Below, piece after piece: positions 25,026 to 31,738 of a stretch of 31,738 nucleotides of DNA. Made by a program: the position numbers and the translations under genes. Source of the stretch: Phycisphaerales bacterium UBA1161 (lineage in GTDB: Bacteria > Planctomycetota > Phycisphaerae > Tepidisphaerales > Tepidisphaeraceae); contig DBZL01000052.1 of assembly GCA_002311745.1 (NCBI GenBank), positions 1-31,738 of the forward strand, written 5' to 3'. Under the pieces are notes generated by a model that worked only from the letters and a program-made list of their open reading frames with translations, was not told where the DNA came from and did not search any database. Numbering within the stretch: the first letter of the stretch is position 1; the number at the start of each line of letters is the position of its first letter.

Positions 25026-28000
25026 GCATACGCCCCAAAACCAAGCGTCGCGTCGTTTACCTGGTCGTCGGTGCGGTCCTGGCCCTCGGCCTGGTCGCCG
25101 GCGGCTACCGCCTGCGCATGGCCTATTACAACAAGATCATCTATCAGGCCCGCGCCGACGGCATGGCCGCCTACAAGGCCGGCGATTACCCCGCGGCCAT
25201 CGAAAAACTCAATATCTACGTCATCAAGCACCGCGACGACCCCGAAGCCCTCATGGCCTTCGGCATCGCTCGCAGCAAAGTCCCCTCCCCCGACAACAGC
25301 AACGTCATTCAGGCCATCGCCATCATCAACCGCTATTGCACGCTGGTCCCGCGCGACATCGAAGCCCAGCATCTGCTGCTGGAACTGGAAGCCCCCGTCG
25401 CCGCCTACACCGCCGAGGCCCTGGGCACCGCCAAAGACCTGCTCAAGCAAAATCCCAACGACCTGACCGCCCTCAAGGCCGTCGCCCGAATCAACCATCG
25501 CGAACGCCACTTCGACGCCGCCCTCGATGCCGCCCTGAAATACACCCAGACCAATCCCGCCGACCTGGACATGCAGCGCGGCGTCATGCTCCTCATGAAA
25601 CAGCTCAATCGTCCCCCGTCCGAGCTGCACCAGCGCGCCGACGCCCTGGCCAAGCAATACCCCAACGATCCGCGCTTCCTTCTCGTGAAGGCGATGGCCT
25701 ACTACTACGGCACGAGCCCCACCGACACCAGCGACAAACGCTCGGCCGACCTGCACGCCTATCTGGAGCTGCTGCAAAAGGCCGCCGCCCAGGACCCGCC
25801 CGACGCCCAGTTCGTCACCATCACCGTCTCGCTCCTGGATGCCTCGCGCCAGTACCGCGCCTCCCTCGACCTGCTGGTCCGGACGCAGAGCAAGATCAAC
25901 GATCCCGAAGTGACGCGCCTGCTCGCCCAGCGTCTGTGGGAAAGCCGCAAGTTCAGCCAGGTGGCGACGCTCCTGGCCAATCTCGACGCCGCCTCGCCGC
26001 GGATCAACGTCGACCTGATCGCCTACAAGGCCCTGTCGTTGTATTCGCTGGACAAGAAATCCGAAGCCGCCGCCCTGGTCTCGGCTCTGGTCTTGCGCGC
26101 CAACGATCCGCACGCCGCCGCCTGGGCCGCCGCCCTGCAGGCCCGCCTCGACGAAGCCCATGTGCCTCTGAAGAGTCTACTGGCGCGATACCAGGATGCC
26201 CTGCGTCAGGACCCGAATAATCCGGTCATCCAATATTATCTGGGCGAGGCGTATTGGCGCTTGGATGAAGAGGACTTGGCCCTGCAACAATGGCGGTCGG
26301 CTTCGGCGCGTCTGCCCAGTTGGCCCGAGCCGTACGTCCGCATCGCCCAAGTGTTGACCAGCCAAGGCCGCGGCGGCGCCGACGAGGCCGCCATCGCCGC
26401 CGAACAGGGCCTGCGCACCAGCGCAGGCGGCGGGGGAACCTACGACCTTCAAGCCGTCATCGCCCAGGCCGTCGTGCGCTTCGCCCGTCTGCAGAACACC
26501 CAGGACCCCCAGGAAGAGAGCAACCTGCTGCAGTATGTCCAGACCGTTCAAGAAAAGCTGCCCGGCGAGCCCGCCACCCTCCCCATTTACGCCGTGCTCC
26601 TGGTGCAGGCCGGACAGCGCGACAAGGCCATCGACATCATCAAGGATGCCCAGAAGAACCCGCAGCAAAGCGGCGAGGACCTGCTGCTGAAACTGGCGCA
26701 GGTCAGCCGCCAATGCAAGCTCGGTTTGGAAGACGGCCTGTTTGCCACCCTCGAGCAGCAATTCGGCCTGACGCCGCGGCTGGCTTACGCCAAGGCCACC
26801 CAACCGCTGCAAGCCGGCCGCGCCGCCGACGGACTCCAGTTGCTCCGCAGCGCCAAAGCCAAGGCCGCCGCCAATGCCCTGCAGTGGGATCGCGTCATCT
26901 GCCAGTACCGCGAAGTTTCCAACGATCCGGCCGCGGCCCAGGCCTGGCAGGCCCTGGGGGATGCCTATCCCAACGACCTGGCCGTCCAGTCCACCATCCT
27001 CTTCGACGAGGACTCCGCCTGGTCCAATCGCGAGTTCATCGATCGCACCATCAACCGTCTCAAAGACCTGACCGGTGACGAGGCCACGAGCTGGAAGACC
27101 GCCCGCGCCCGCTGGCTGCTCGGCAGCGACAATCCGCAGCGCGACGCCCCCGCCGCCGTCGTGCTTCTCACCGACGTGCTCAAGACCTCGCCCGGCGAGG
27201 CCGCCCCACACGTGCTCATGGCCATCGCCTACGAAAAGCTACAGAACGACTCCGCCGCCGTCGCCGAATGGCGACAGGCCGCCGACATCGCCCCAAGTTC
27301 CCCCAAATTCCTTTTTGGGTTGCTTCACGCCCTCGACGCCGCCGGCCAAACGGATGACGCACGCCAGACCTTCGACCGCATCGCCGCCCTGCCCCATCTG
27401 CCGCCGGACCTGGCCCTGCAAGCCTCCATCCTCATCGCCTCCGAAGGCGACCCCCGCAGAGCCCAGGCGCTGCTCTTGGCCTATCCCGTCGCCAACGACC
27501 AGATTCTCCACGATGCCACGCTGGCCAAGGTGGACCGCCTCCTGGGCAAAGTGAACGACGCGGCCACCCTGTACTTCAATCTCGGCCAGGCCCCCTCCCT
27601 CGACCCGGCCACCATCGAGGCTGCGGCCGATTTCTTCGGCTCTCAGCATGACCCCGACGCCGCCAAAAAATTCCTCGCTCGCCTCGATTCCTTGACCCTG
27701 GCCCCCGGCCAGCGCGAACTGATCCTGGCGAACTTCGAGGAAAAATACGGCGACCCCGCCGCCGCGGCGCAACTTTACGCCGATGCCGTCAAGTCCGCCG
27801 CCGACCGCCCCAATGCCGCCATCCAGCAAATCGGCTTCTTTCTCCGCCAGAGGCAACTCCCCGCCGCCACCAGCGCCTTGGGCGCCGCCATCGCGCGCTG
27901 GCCCGACAACGCCGCCTTGGCCAATCTGAAATCCGCCATCGCCGCCCTGGCCGGCCCACCGCAGCTCGCCGAGCAGATGTGGCCCCTGGCCTTCACCCTC

Positions 28001-29308
28001 ACGCGCAACCCCCTGGACCCCGCAGCCAGCGACACCCTCGCCATCCTCGCCGCCTCCTCCAGCGAAGATCCCGCCTCCACGCTCAAGAAACTCCAGGGCC
28101 TGATCGGCAAATACCCGCGCTTCCTGCCGCTCTACGAGCTAACCGTGCAGCGCCTCCTGGCCCAGCAGCGCTTCAATGACGCCGTGGCCATGGCCAGCTC
28201 GGCCATGACCCAATTCTCCGAATCCCCCGACGCCGCTCGCCTCTGCGCCCAAACCTATGCCCGCGTCGGACGCTGGAACGACGTGATCCTCGCCGCCAAC
28301 CAGTGGCGGCAGCGCGGCGCCACCCAGCCTCTCTTGCCCGACCTGCTCATCGCCACCGCCGATCTTTTCCTCGATCAGCCTCGCGACGCCGTCGATCGCC
28401 TCTCCATCTACATCCCCGATGCCAAGAGCAATCCCGATCAGAACCAGCAGCTTCTGGCCACCTACGCCGAAGCGCTCATTCGCTCCGGCAGCGAAACCGA
28501 CGCCATCGCCCTGCTGCGACCGTTGGCCGAAAAATCGGCTCAGTGGCGCTCCATCTGGCTCAAAGTCGCCGCCGCCGCACACGCCGATGCGCCCTCGACC
28601 GTCGCGGCGATCCAGCAGATTCTCCCGCTGCTCGATTCCCATGCCTTGCAGGACCAGCAAGCGCTGGCCGACGCCTACCTGGTCTGCGCCGCGCGCTGGA
28701 ATTACTCCAACGGGTTCCAACTTGCCCGAGATGCCCTCCAGGGCTTTGTCGATTCGCCCGATGTCACCGTCCCCGCTCTGATGACCTACGCCCTGGCCTG
28801 CGGCGGCGCCGGTGACAACGTCGTCGCTGAAAAGGCCTATCGCCATCTGCTTTCGCTCGATTCCAAGCAACCTATCGCGCAGAACAATCTGGCCGACATC
28901 CTGCGCAAAAAAGATGATCCCGCCTCGCTCAAGGAAGCTGAAGGCCTGGCCCGCGCCGCCGTCGCCGCCAACCCCAACAATCCCGACACCGCCAATTTCT
29001 ATGACACCCTTGCGCGCATTTTGCTCAAGCAGAATCGGACCAACGACGCACTGGCCGCGTTCATGGCCGGCGATCAGCTTCAGCCCAAGAACCTCAACAT
29101 CCTGATCGGCGAGGCCTGGGTCTGCGCCACCACCAGCCGCATCGACGATGCCTCCAATTACCTGGCCCGCATTGACGCCGTCCTTCCCCCCGGCGCACGC
29201 CTGCTGGATGAATACCAATCCCAGTTGGACACGGCGCGAAAACTGGTGAAGGCCGCCACAGCCCCCAAGACCGAACCCGATATTTCTCCCGCCGCCACCC
29301 GACCCTGA
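25022..29308 (+). CDS. Very long membrane-anchored TPR protein
   Basis: 1428 residues. A basic N-terminus and one hydrophobic helix (about 10-28, RVVYLVVGAVLALGLVAGGY) anchor it; no lipobox Cys follows. The rest is almost entirely helical with many TPR-like units, such as ADGMAAYKAGDYPAAIEKLN near residue 43 and KPIAQNNLADILRKKDD-like units near the C-terminus. It resembles in setting, though not in anchor type, the TPR lipoprotein PrsT of exosortase loci. Such proteins scaffold protein-protein contacts; a role as periplasmic scaffold for the polysaccharide export or exosortase machinery is inference. It is the last gene of the operon; its start overlaps the stop of the sugar transferase. The C-terminal 25 residues are Ala/Pro-rich. 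Confidence 0.88.
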   Translation: MSIRPKTKRRVVYLVVGAVLALGLVAGGYRLRMAYYNKIIYQARADGMAAYKAGDYPAAIEKLNIYVIKHRDDPEALMAFGIARSKVPSPDNSNVIQAIAIINRYCTLVPRDIEAQHLLLELEAPVAAYTAEALGTAKDLLKQNPNDLTALKAVARINHRERHFDAALDAALKYTQTNPADLDMQRGVMLLMKQLNRPPSELHQRADALAKQYPNDPRFLLVKAMAYYYGTSPTDTSDKRSADLHAYLELLQKAAAQDPPDAQFVTITVSLLDASRQYRASLDLLVRTQSKINDPEVTRLLAQRLWESRKFSQVATLLANLDAASPRINVDLIAYKALSLYSLDKKSEAAALVSALVLRANDPHAAAWAAALQARLDEAHVPLKSLLARYQDALRQDPNNPVIQYYLGEAYWRLDEEDLALQQWRSASARLPSWPEPYVRIAQVLTSQGRGGADEAAIAAEQGLRTSAGGGGTYDLQAVIAQAVVRFARLQNTQDPQEESNLLQYVQTVQEKLPGEPATLPIYAVLLVQAGQRDKAIDIIKDAQKNPQQSGEDLLLKLAQVSRQCKLGLEDGLFATLEQQFGLTPRLAYAKATQPLQAGRAADGLQLLRSAKAKAAANALQWDRVICQYREVSNDPAAAQAWQALGDAYPNDLAVQSTILFDEDSAWSNREFIDRTINRLKDLTGDEATSWKTARARWLLGSDNPQRDAPAAVVLLTDVLKTSPGEAAPHVLMAIAYEKLQNDSAAVAEWRQAADIAPSSPKFLFGLLHALDAAGQTDDARQTFDRIAALPHLPPDLALQASILIASEGDPRRAQALLLAYPVANDQILHDATLAKVDRLLGKVNDAATLYFNLGQAPSLDPATIEAAADFFGSQHDPDAAKKFLARLDSLTLAPGQRELILANFEEKYGDPAAAAQLYADAVKSAADRPNAAIQQIGFFLRQRQLPAATSALGAAIARWPDNAALANLKSAIAALAGPPQLAEQMWPLAFTLTRNPLDPAASDTLAILAASSSEDPASTLKKLQGLIGKYPRFLPLYELTVQRLLAQQRFNDAVAMASSAMTQFSESPDAARLCAQTYARVGRWNDVILAANQWRQRGATQPLLPDLLIATADLFLDQPRDAVDRLSIYIPDAKSNPDQNQQLLATYAEALIRSGSETDAIALLRPLAEKSAQWRSIWLKVAAAAHADAPSTVAAIQQILPLLDSHALQDQQALADAYLVCAARWNYSNGFQLARDALQGFVDSPDVTVPALMTYALACGGAGDNVVAEKAYRHLLSLDSKQPIAQNNLADILRKKDDPASLKEAEGLARAAVAANPNNPDTANFYDTLARILLKQNRTNDALAAFMAGDQLQPKNLNILIGEAWVCATTSRIDDASNYLARIDAVLPPGARLLDEYQSQLDTARKLVKAATAPKTEPDISPAATRP

Positions 29309-29751
29309 ATTCCAGCAAATCTTTGATCTTTCTCAATGTTCCGATAACATTGGGAAATCGATAGACCTGCATAAGTTTTTTAGAAATAAAAACTTGCGCA
29401 AAATCCGGCCGCTCTCCATCAAAAGTTTTCCGGCAGTGCGGCTTGTGACGGTTGCGCGGTTTATGACGTCCCTGCTCTTTCGCGAAAATTTCATGTTGGT
29501 GCAGGCGCAAATTCGGTGTATACTTTCGCCCGTCTGTTATCGGATGAATTGCTGTTACCGGACGCCCTTTGGCCGTACATCCGCGCGTCCATCGTGAAGA
29601 GAACATGCGGCAGAAAGGATGTGGGTTAGCGACTACGTCGTGTTCTCTGAGAGTGAGTGTGGGTGATAATTTGTTCGTTTCTTAACTCAGAAAAATGGTG
29701 AAGGCGGGCCGCTCCGTGATGGACGCTCGACCTTCAAGGAGGTTGAAGACA
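29309..29751 (+). other. 443-bp intergenic region with promoter and long leader
   Basis: No convincing gene. It is clearly AT-richer than its surroundings, especially 29309-29400. It contains a short inverted repeat CAATGTT-N5-AACATTG (29334-29352) and an AT-rich one AAGTTTTT-N7-AAAAACTT (29373-29395), either of which could end the preceding operon, though neither has a classical T-run. Two similar motifs, CGCAAAATCCGG (29397-29408) and CGCAAATTCGG (29506-29516), precede and overlap the promoter candidate at 29496-29524. The remaining ~225 bases form an untranslated leader with no structure I can name. Confidence 0.6.
29496..29524 (+). promoter_or_regulatory. Sigma-70-type promoter for first PLP-tailed protein
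   Basis: TTGGTG (29496-29501), 17-bp spacer, TATACT (29519-29524). This is a good match to the housekeeping consensus in an AT-richer intergenic stretch. It would give a leader of about 220 bases before ATG 29752. The motif CGCAAATTCGG lies in the spacer. Confidence 0.6.
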
Positions 29752-30441
29752 ATGAAAGGCTTGATCAAGTTGGCCGCGGTTGCGGGGTTTTCCGCAATGG
29801 TTGGCCTGTTCGCCGGCACCTCTCGTGCCGCGACAGTTATCTCAAACATTGGTGGCAGCGGTTGGACCGCGACCTTTTCGGGCCTGTCCCTTGCCTCAGA
29901 CCCTACTCAGCCCGTCGGGCAATTGAACGTTGAAAAAGGCGCCGTCTTCACAACGGCCAACGCCGGCGAAGGCCTGCTGATCACGTTCACGCAAACCTCG
30001 GCCAGCGCCACGTCGGTCATCGACTTCACCAATGAATCGATCACCAACAACACCGGCACGAATTGGAGCGGGTTTGAATTCGTTATCCTGAACGATGGCA
30101 CCGGCTCGGCTTCATTCGAGACCACGGAGAATTCGCCCTTTGTTCCGCCCGCGGGGATTTTCACCACGGTGAGCGTCACCACGCTCGACGGCAATCCCGC
30201 CGTCGTCTATGGCGGCGGCAGCCAGGCCAATTTGGCCACGGCCCTCTGGGGCGTCGCCTCCGATGGCGACCTGCTCATCAGCGCCAATCCCCTGGGCATC
30301 GGTACCACCTTCACCTTCAAGGAAGTGCCGGTCACTGGACCGTTGGTTCCTCTGCCTCCGGCTGTTTGGCAGGGCTTGGTCGGAATCATGGGTCTTGGCC
30401 TCGTTTCCTGCGGCAAGAGCCTCAAGAAACTGATGGCCTGA
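29752..30441 (+). CDS. Secreted protein with PLP-type exosortase sorting tail, paralog 1
   Basis: 229 residues from ATG 29752, chosen over an upstream in-frame start because AAGGAGG (29736-29742) precedes it by nine bases and a proper signal peptide begins here. That signal is MKGLIKLAAVAGFSAMVGLF...SRA, with cleavage likely before ATVISNIGG. The mature part (about 25-205) is beta-rich, Thr/Ser/Asn-rich and not recognised. The C-terminus has VPLPPAVWQGLVGI, then hydrophobic MGLGLV and basic KSLKKLMA, the three-part layout of PEP-CTERM-like exosortase substrates with PLP instead of PEP, close to the VPLPA-CTERM type. It would be exported by Sec and processed by the exosortase at 19597. It has its own promoter and terminator, so it could be made in large amounts. 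Function of the mature domain unknown. Confidence 0.85.
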   Translation: MKGLIKLAAVAGFSAMVGLFAGTSRAATVISNIGGSGWTATFSGLSLASDPTQPVGQLNVEKGAVFTTANAGEGLLITFTQTSASATSVIDFTNESITNNTGTNWSGFEFVILNDGTGSASFETTENSPFVPPAGIFTTVSVTTLDGNPAVVYGGGSQANLATALWGVASDGDLLISANPLGIGTTFTFKEVPVTGPLVPLPPAVWQGLVGIMGLGLVSCGKSLKKLMA

Positions 30442-30463
30442 ACCGCTTTCACTTCTGTATGTT

Positions 30464-30497
30464 GCGAGGGTTGAGCCTTCAACCCTCGCTTTTTTTT
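30464..30497 (+). terminator. Rho-independent terminator
   Basis: A perfect 11-bp stem GCGAGGGTTGA / TCAACCCTCGC (30464-30474 and 30479-30489) with a four-base GCCT loop, followed by eight T (30490-30497). It lies 22 bases after the stop of paralog 1. Confidence 0.93.
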
Positions 30498-30719
30498 GCG
30501 CGCCATGCGGGATTTGCCGCCCACTGTCGCGAAACCGGCTATTAATTGGATGCAACCGCCCGCGGTAAGATAATACCGATTAGCGCAGGTGCCCGTGCTT
30601 CGGGTATTGACGCGCAGTGGGTACGAGTCGTATTTTGCTGTAGCCGAATGACTGTTCTCGGGGCGTCTGGAGCGACGCTGCATCAGTTGGGCCATCGGCT
30701 ATACAAGGAGGTTAGACGC
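30498..30719 (+). promoter_or_regulatory. Promoter region of second PLP-tailed protein
   Basis: TTGGAT (30546-30551), 17-bp spacer, GATAAT (30569-30574) is a strong sigma-70-like promoter. A second, weaker pair TTGACG (30607-30612) and GTATTT (30630-30635) also has 17-bp spacing. The leader is about 140 bases and contains a small CCCG/CGGG hairpin. AAGGAGG (30705-30711) is the Shine-Dalgarno for ATG 30720. Confidence 0.6.
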
Positions 30720-31412
30720 ATGTACATCTCATTGAAAAAATCCGCGCTGGCCGGATTTCTCGCCGTGCTCGCCGCCGCCAGTGCTTCCAACGCAGCAACC
30801 GTGATCTCGAACATTGGTGGTAGCGGCTGGACCGCGACCTTTTCGGGCCTCTCACTTGCCTCCGACCCCACCCAGCCCGCCGGACAGCTCAACCTTGAAA
30901 AAGGCGCGGCATTCACCCAGGCCAGTCTTGGGGAAGGTCTGCTGGTCACCTTCACTCAGACCTCCGCCAATGCCAAGCCGGTCATCGACTTCACCGATGA
31001 ATCGGTCACCAATCTCACCGGTGTGACCTGGAGTGGATTCGATTTTCAGCTGCTGAACACCCTCAACTCCGCGGCTTCATTCATGACCACGTCGAATTCG
31101 CCCTTTATTCCGCCCGATGGGATTTTCACCACGGTGAACTCCGGATTGGTCGACGGCATTCCGACGGTCGCCTATGGCGGCGGCAGTCAAGCCAATTTGG
31201 CCACGGCCCTCTGGGGCATCGGCACCGACGGCGACCTGCTGATCGACGCCGACCCGCTGGGCATCGGCACAAGCTTCACGTTCAAGGAAGTCCCCGTCAT
31301 CGGCAACAACGTGCCCGTGCCCCTGCCCACAACCTTCTGGCAGGGCTTGGTCGGCATCGCCGGCCTCGGCCTCGTCGCCGGCGCAAGGAAAATCAAGAAT
31401 TTTTTCCTCTGA
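30720..31412 (+). CDS. Secreted protein with PLP-type exosortase sorting tail, paralog 2
   Basis: 230 residues from ATG 30720, with AAGGAGG eight bases upstream. Signal peptide MYISLKKSALAGFLAVLAAA..SNA, cleavage likely before ATVISNIGG. The mature domain is a clear paralog of the protein at 29752: both share GGSGWTATFSGLSLASDPTQ, GGGSQANLATALWG and DPLGIG/NPLGIG..FTFKEVPV. The C-terminal tail is VPLPTTFWQGLVGIAGLGLV followed by a basic end (ARKIKNFFL). Residues common to both tails are VPLP-x3-WQGLVGI-x-GLGLV, which defines the likely recognition motif. Predicted fate: Sec export, then exosortase processing and retention in the envelope or matrix. Mature domain function unknown; a structural matrix protein is a guess from abundance-type expression signals. 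Confidence 0.85.
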   Translation: MYISLKKSALAGFLAVLAAASASNAATVISNIGGSGWTATFSGLSLASDPTQPAGQLNLEKGAAFTQASLGEGLLVTFTQTSANAKPVIDFTDESVTNLTGVTWSGFDFQLLNTLNSAASFMTTSNSPFIPPDGIFTTVNSGLVDGIPTVAYGGGSQANLATALWGIGTDGDLLIDADPLGIGTSFTFKEVPVIGNNVPVPLPTTFWQGLVGIAGLGLVAGARKIKNFFL

Positions 31413-31437
31413 TCGCAACGATCTTTTAGACACGATC

Positions 31438-31469
31438 ACGCGAGGGTTGATTGACCTCAACCCTCGCGT
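31438..31469. terminator. Terminator hairpin between convergent genes
   Basis: A perfect 13-bp stem ACGCGAGGGTTGA / TCAACCCTCGCGT (31438-31450, 31457-31469) with loop TTGACC, followed on the plus strand by a pyrimidine-rich but interrupted tail (TCTTCTTC). The 3' arm contains the stop codon of the minus-strand gene (31457-31459). It is less classical than the hairpin at 30464 because the T-run is broken. Confidence 0.75.
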
Positions 31470-31738
31470 TCTTCTTCGCGCTGATCCATCGCCCATCGCT
31501 GCCACAGGTTCCGGTACGTCGACTCGATGTTCCGCGCAAACCGCTCGCCGTCCATCAGCGGCGATTTCTCCATCCGGTCCCGCAGCGTCGCGCGAAGCTG
31601 GGCCAAGCGCGGCAAGTCCCCGGCCAGGCCCACGGCCAGCTTCACGAATTGCTCCTCGCTCCGGGCCGCCAGCTCCTTCAAATTCAAATTGCACAACTGG
31701 CTCCAGCCGGCGCGGCCCACCACCGTCTGGCCCACCAG
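31457..31738 (-). CDS. GT41 (O-GlcNAc transferase/SPINDLY-like) C-terminal end, partial
   Basis: Only the last 93 codons lie in the window; the gene continues beyond 31738. The visible part reads VGQTVVGRAGWSQLCNLNL, LAARSEEQFVKLAVGLAGD and SPLMDGERFARNIE followed by YRNLWQRW. This matches the conserved C-terminal end of bacterial TPR-GT41 proteins (the GxTxVxRxGxSxL...SPLMDxxRFxxxxExxYRxMW pattern). Full proteins have N-terminal TPRs and transfer GlcNAc or another sugar to proteins or glycans in the cytoplasm. GTG codons near the window edge are internal, not starts. The stop lies inside the shared terminator hairpin. Lack of the N-terminal part prevents any check of catalytic residues. Confidence 0.8.
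   Translation of the reverse strand: MVGQTVVGRAGWSQLCNLNLKELAARSEEQFVKLAVGLAGDLPRLAQLRATLRDRMEKSPLMDGERFARNIESTYRNLWQRWAMDQREEEREG

Larger units (their letters stand above)
29736..30497 (+). repeat. Tandem duplication unit, copy 1 (SD + gene + terminator)
   Basis: Copy 1 of a directly repeated unit whose second copy is 30705-31469. Shared parts are the CAAGGAGGTT Shine-Dalgarno context, the whole coding region with extended nucleotide identity (for example around 29868-29889 against 30833-30854), and the terminator arms CGAGGGTTGA / TCAACCCTCG. The promoter regions upstream are not obviously related. Confidence 0.75.
30705..31469 (+). repeat. Tandem duplication unit, copy 2 (SD + gene + terminator)
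   Basis: Copy 2 of the unit at 29736-30497; equivalent start codons are 968 bp apart. The coding parts align essentially without gaps across the mature domain. The terminator stem core is the same, but the loop and T-rich tail differ. Confidence 0.75.

Noticed and set aside
29373..29395. AAGTTTTT/AAAAACTT inverted repeat as terminator of the TPR operon
   Set aside because: The stem is entirely weak A-T pairs with no following T-run; termination there is possible but not supported enough to call.
29695..29751. Upstream ATG extending paralog 1 by 19 residues
   Set aside because: The extension is Arg-rich and would bury the signal peptide; AAGGAGG at 29736-29742 points to ATG 29752.
30546..30719. 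In-frame N-terminal extension of paralog 2 by 58 codons
   Set aside because: It starts with TTG within the promoter candidate and ruins the signal peptide; the Shine-Dalgarno at 30705-30711 indicates ATG 30720.
1..31738. CRISPR arrays, tRNA/rRNA genes, insertion sequences
   Set aside because: No regularly spaced repeats, no cloverleaf or rRNA segments and no transposase-like reading frame were seen; GCC-rich runs are codon bias within genes.

Overview
The window is GC-rich, densely packed bacterial DNA. It holds an extracellular polysaccharide locus joined to an exosortase (EpsH-type) protein-sorting module. The large glycosyltransferase inventory, the long TPR proteins, the free-standing EpsI-like protein beside the exosortase and two exosortase-substrate-like proteins suggest a planctomycete, perhaps Phycisphaerae. 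No rRNA or housekeeping marker is present, so this placement is inference.

Layout. (1) 138-4570, plus strand: a soluble three-part protein (HEPN/DUF4145-like, TPR, SLOG-like) followed closely by two GT4 glycosyltransferases. (2) 4561-5619, minus strand: one GT2 glycosyltransferase, convergent with the first block and divergent from the next. (3) 5768-17397, plus strand: an ABC polysaccharide exporter pair (Wzm/Wzt type), GT2, GT4, a Wzy/O-antigen-ligase-like membrane protein, GT2, a fused GT4-GT2, a hexapeptide acetyltransferase, GT4 and GT2. Many junctions are ATGA or GTGA overlaps. (4) 17686-29308, plus strand, after a 288-bp gap with operator-like dyads: a GT26 (WecG/TagA) fused to a degenerate nucleotidyltransferase/hexapeptide module, the exosortase, an EpsI-like protein, a Wzz/BY-kinase fusion, a polyprenyl-phosphate sugar transferase and a 1428-residue membrane-anchored TPR protein. 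(5) 29752-31412: two tandemly duplicated secreted proteins. Each has its own promoter candidate, Shine-Dalgarno sequence and terminator, and each ends in a PLP...W-type sorting tail. (6) At the right edge on the minus strand, the C-terminal end of a GT41 (O-GlcNAc-transferase/SPINDLY-like) protein.

Working model (inference): the sugar transferase at 23520 loads the first sugar on undecaprenyl phosphate, and about eleven transferase domains build and decorate the glycan. The ABC exporter and/or the Wzy-like protein with the Wzz/kinase protein export and polymerise it. The TPR protein may scaffold the envelope machinery. The exosortase, probably helped by the EpsI-like protein, would process the C-terminal tails of the twin secreted proteins and deliver them to the envelope or polysaccharide matrix. 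No Wzx flippase and no outer-membrane polysaccharide export (Wza/OPX) gene is visible here.

The most unusual items are the HEPN-TPR-SLOG protein at the left end, the exosortase with its nearby duplicated PLP-tailed candidate substrates, and two separate enzymes carrying hexapeptide or nucleotidyltransferase-like appendages.
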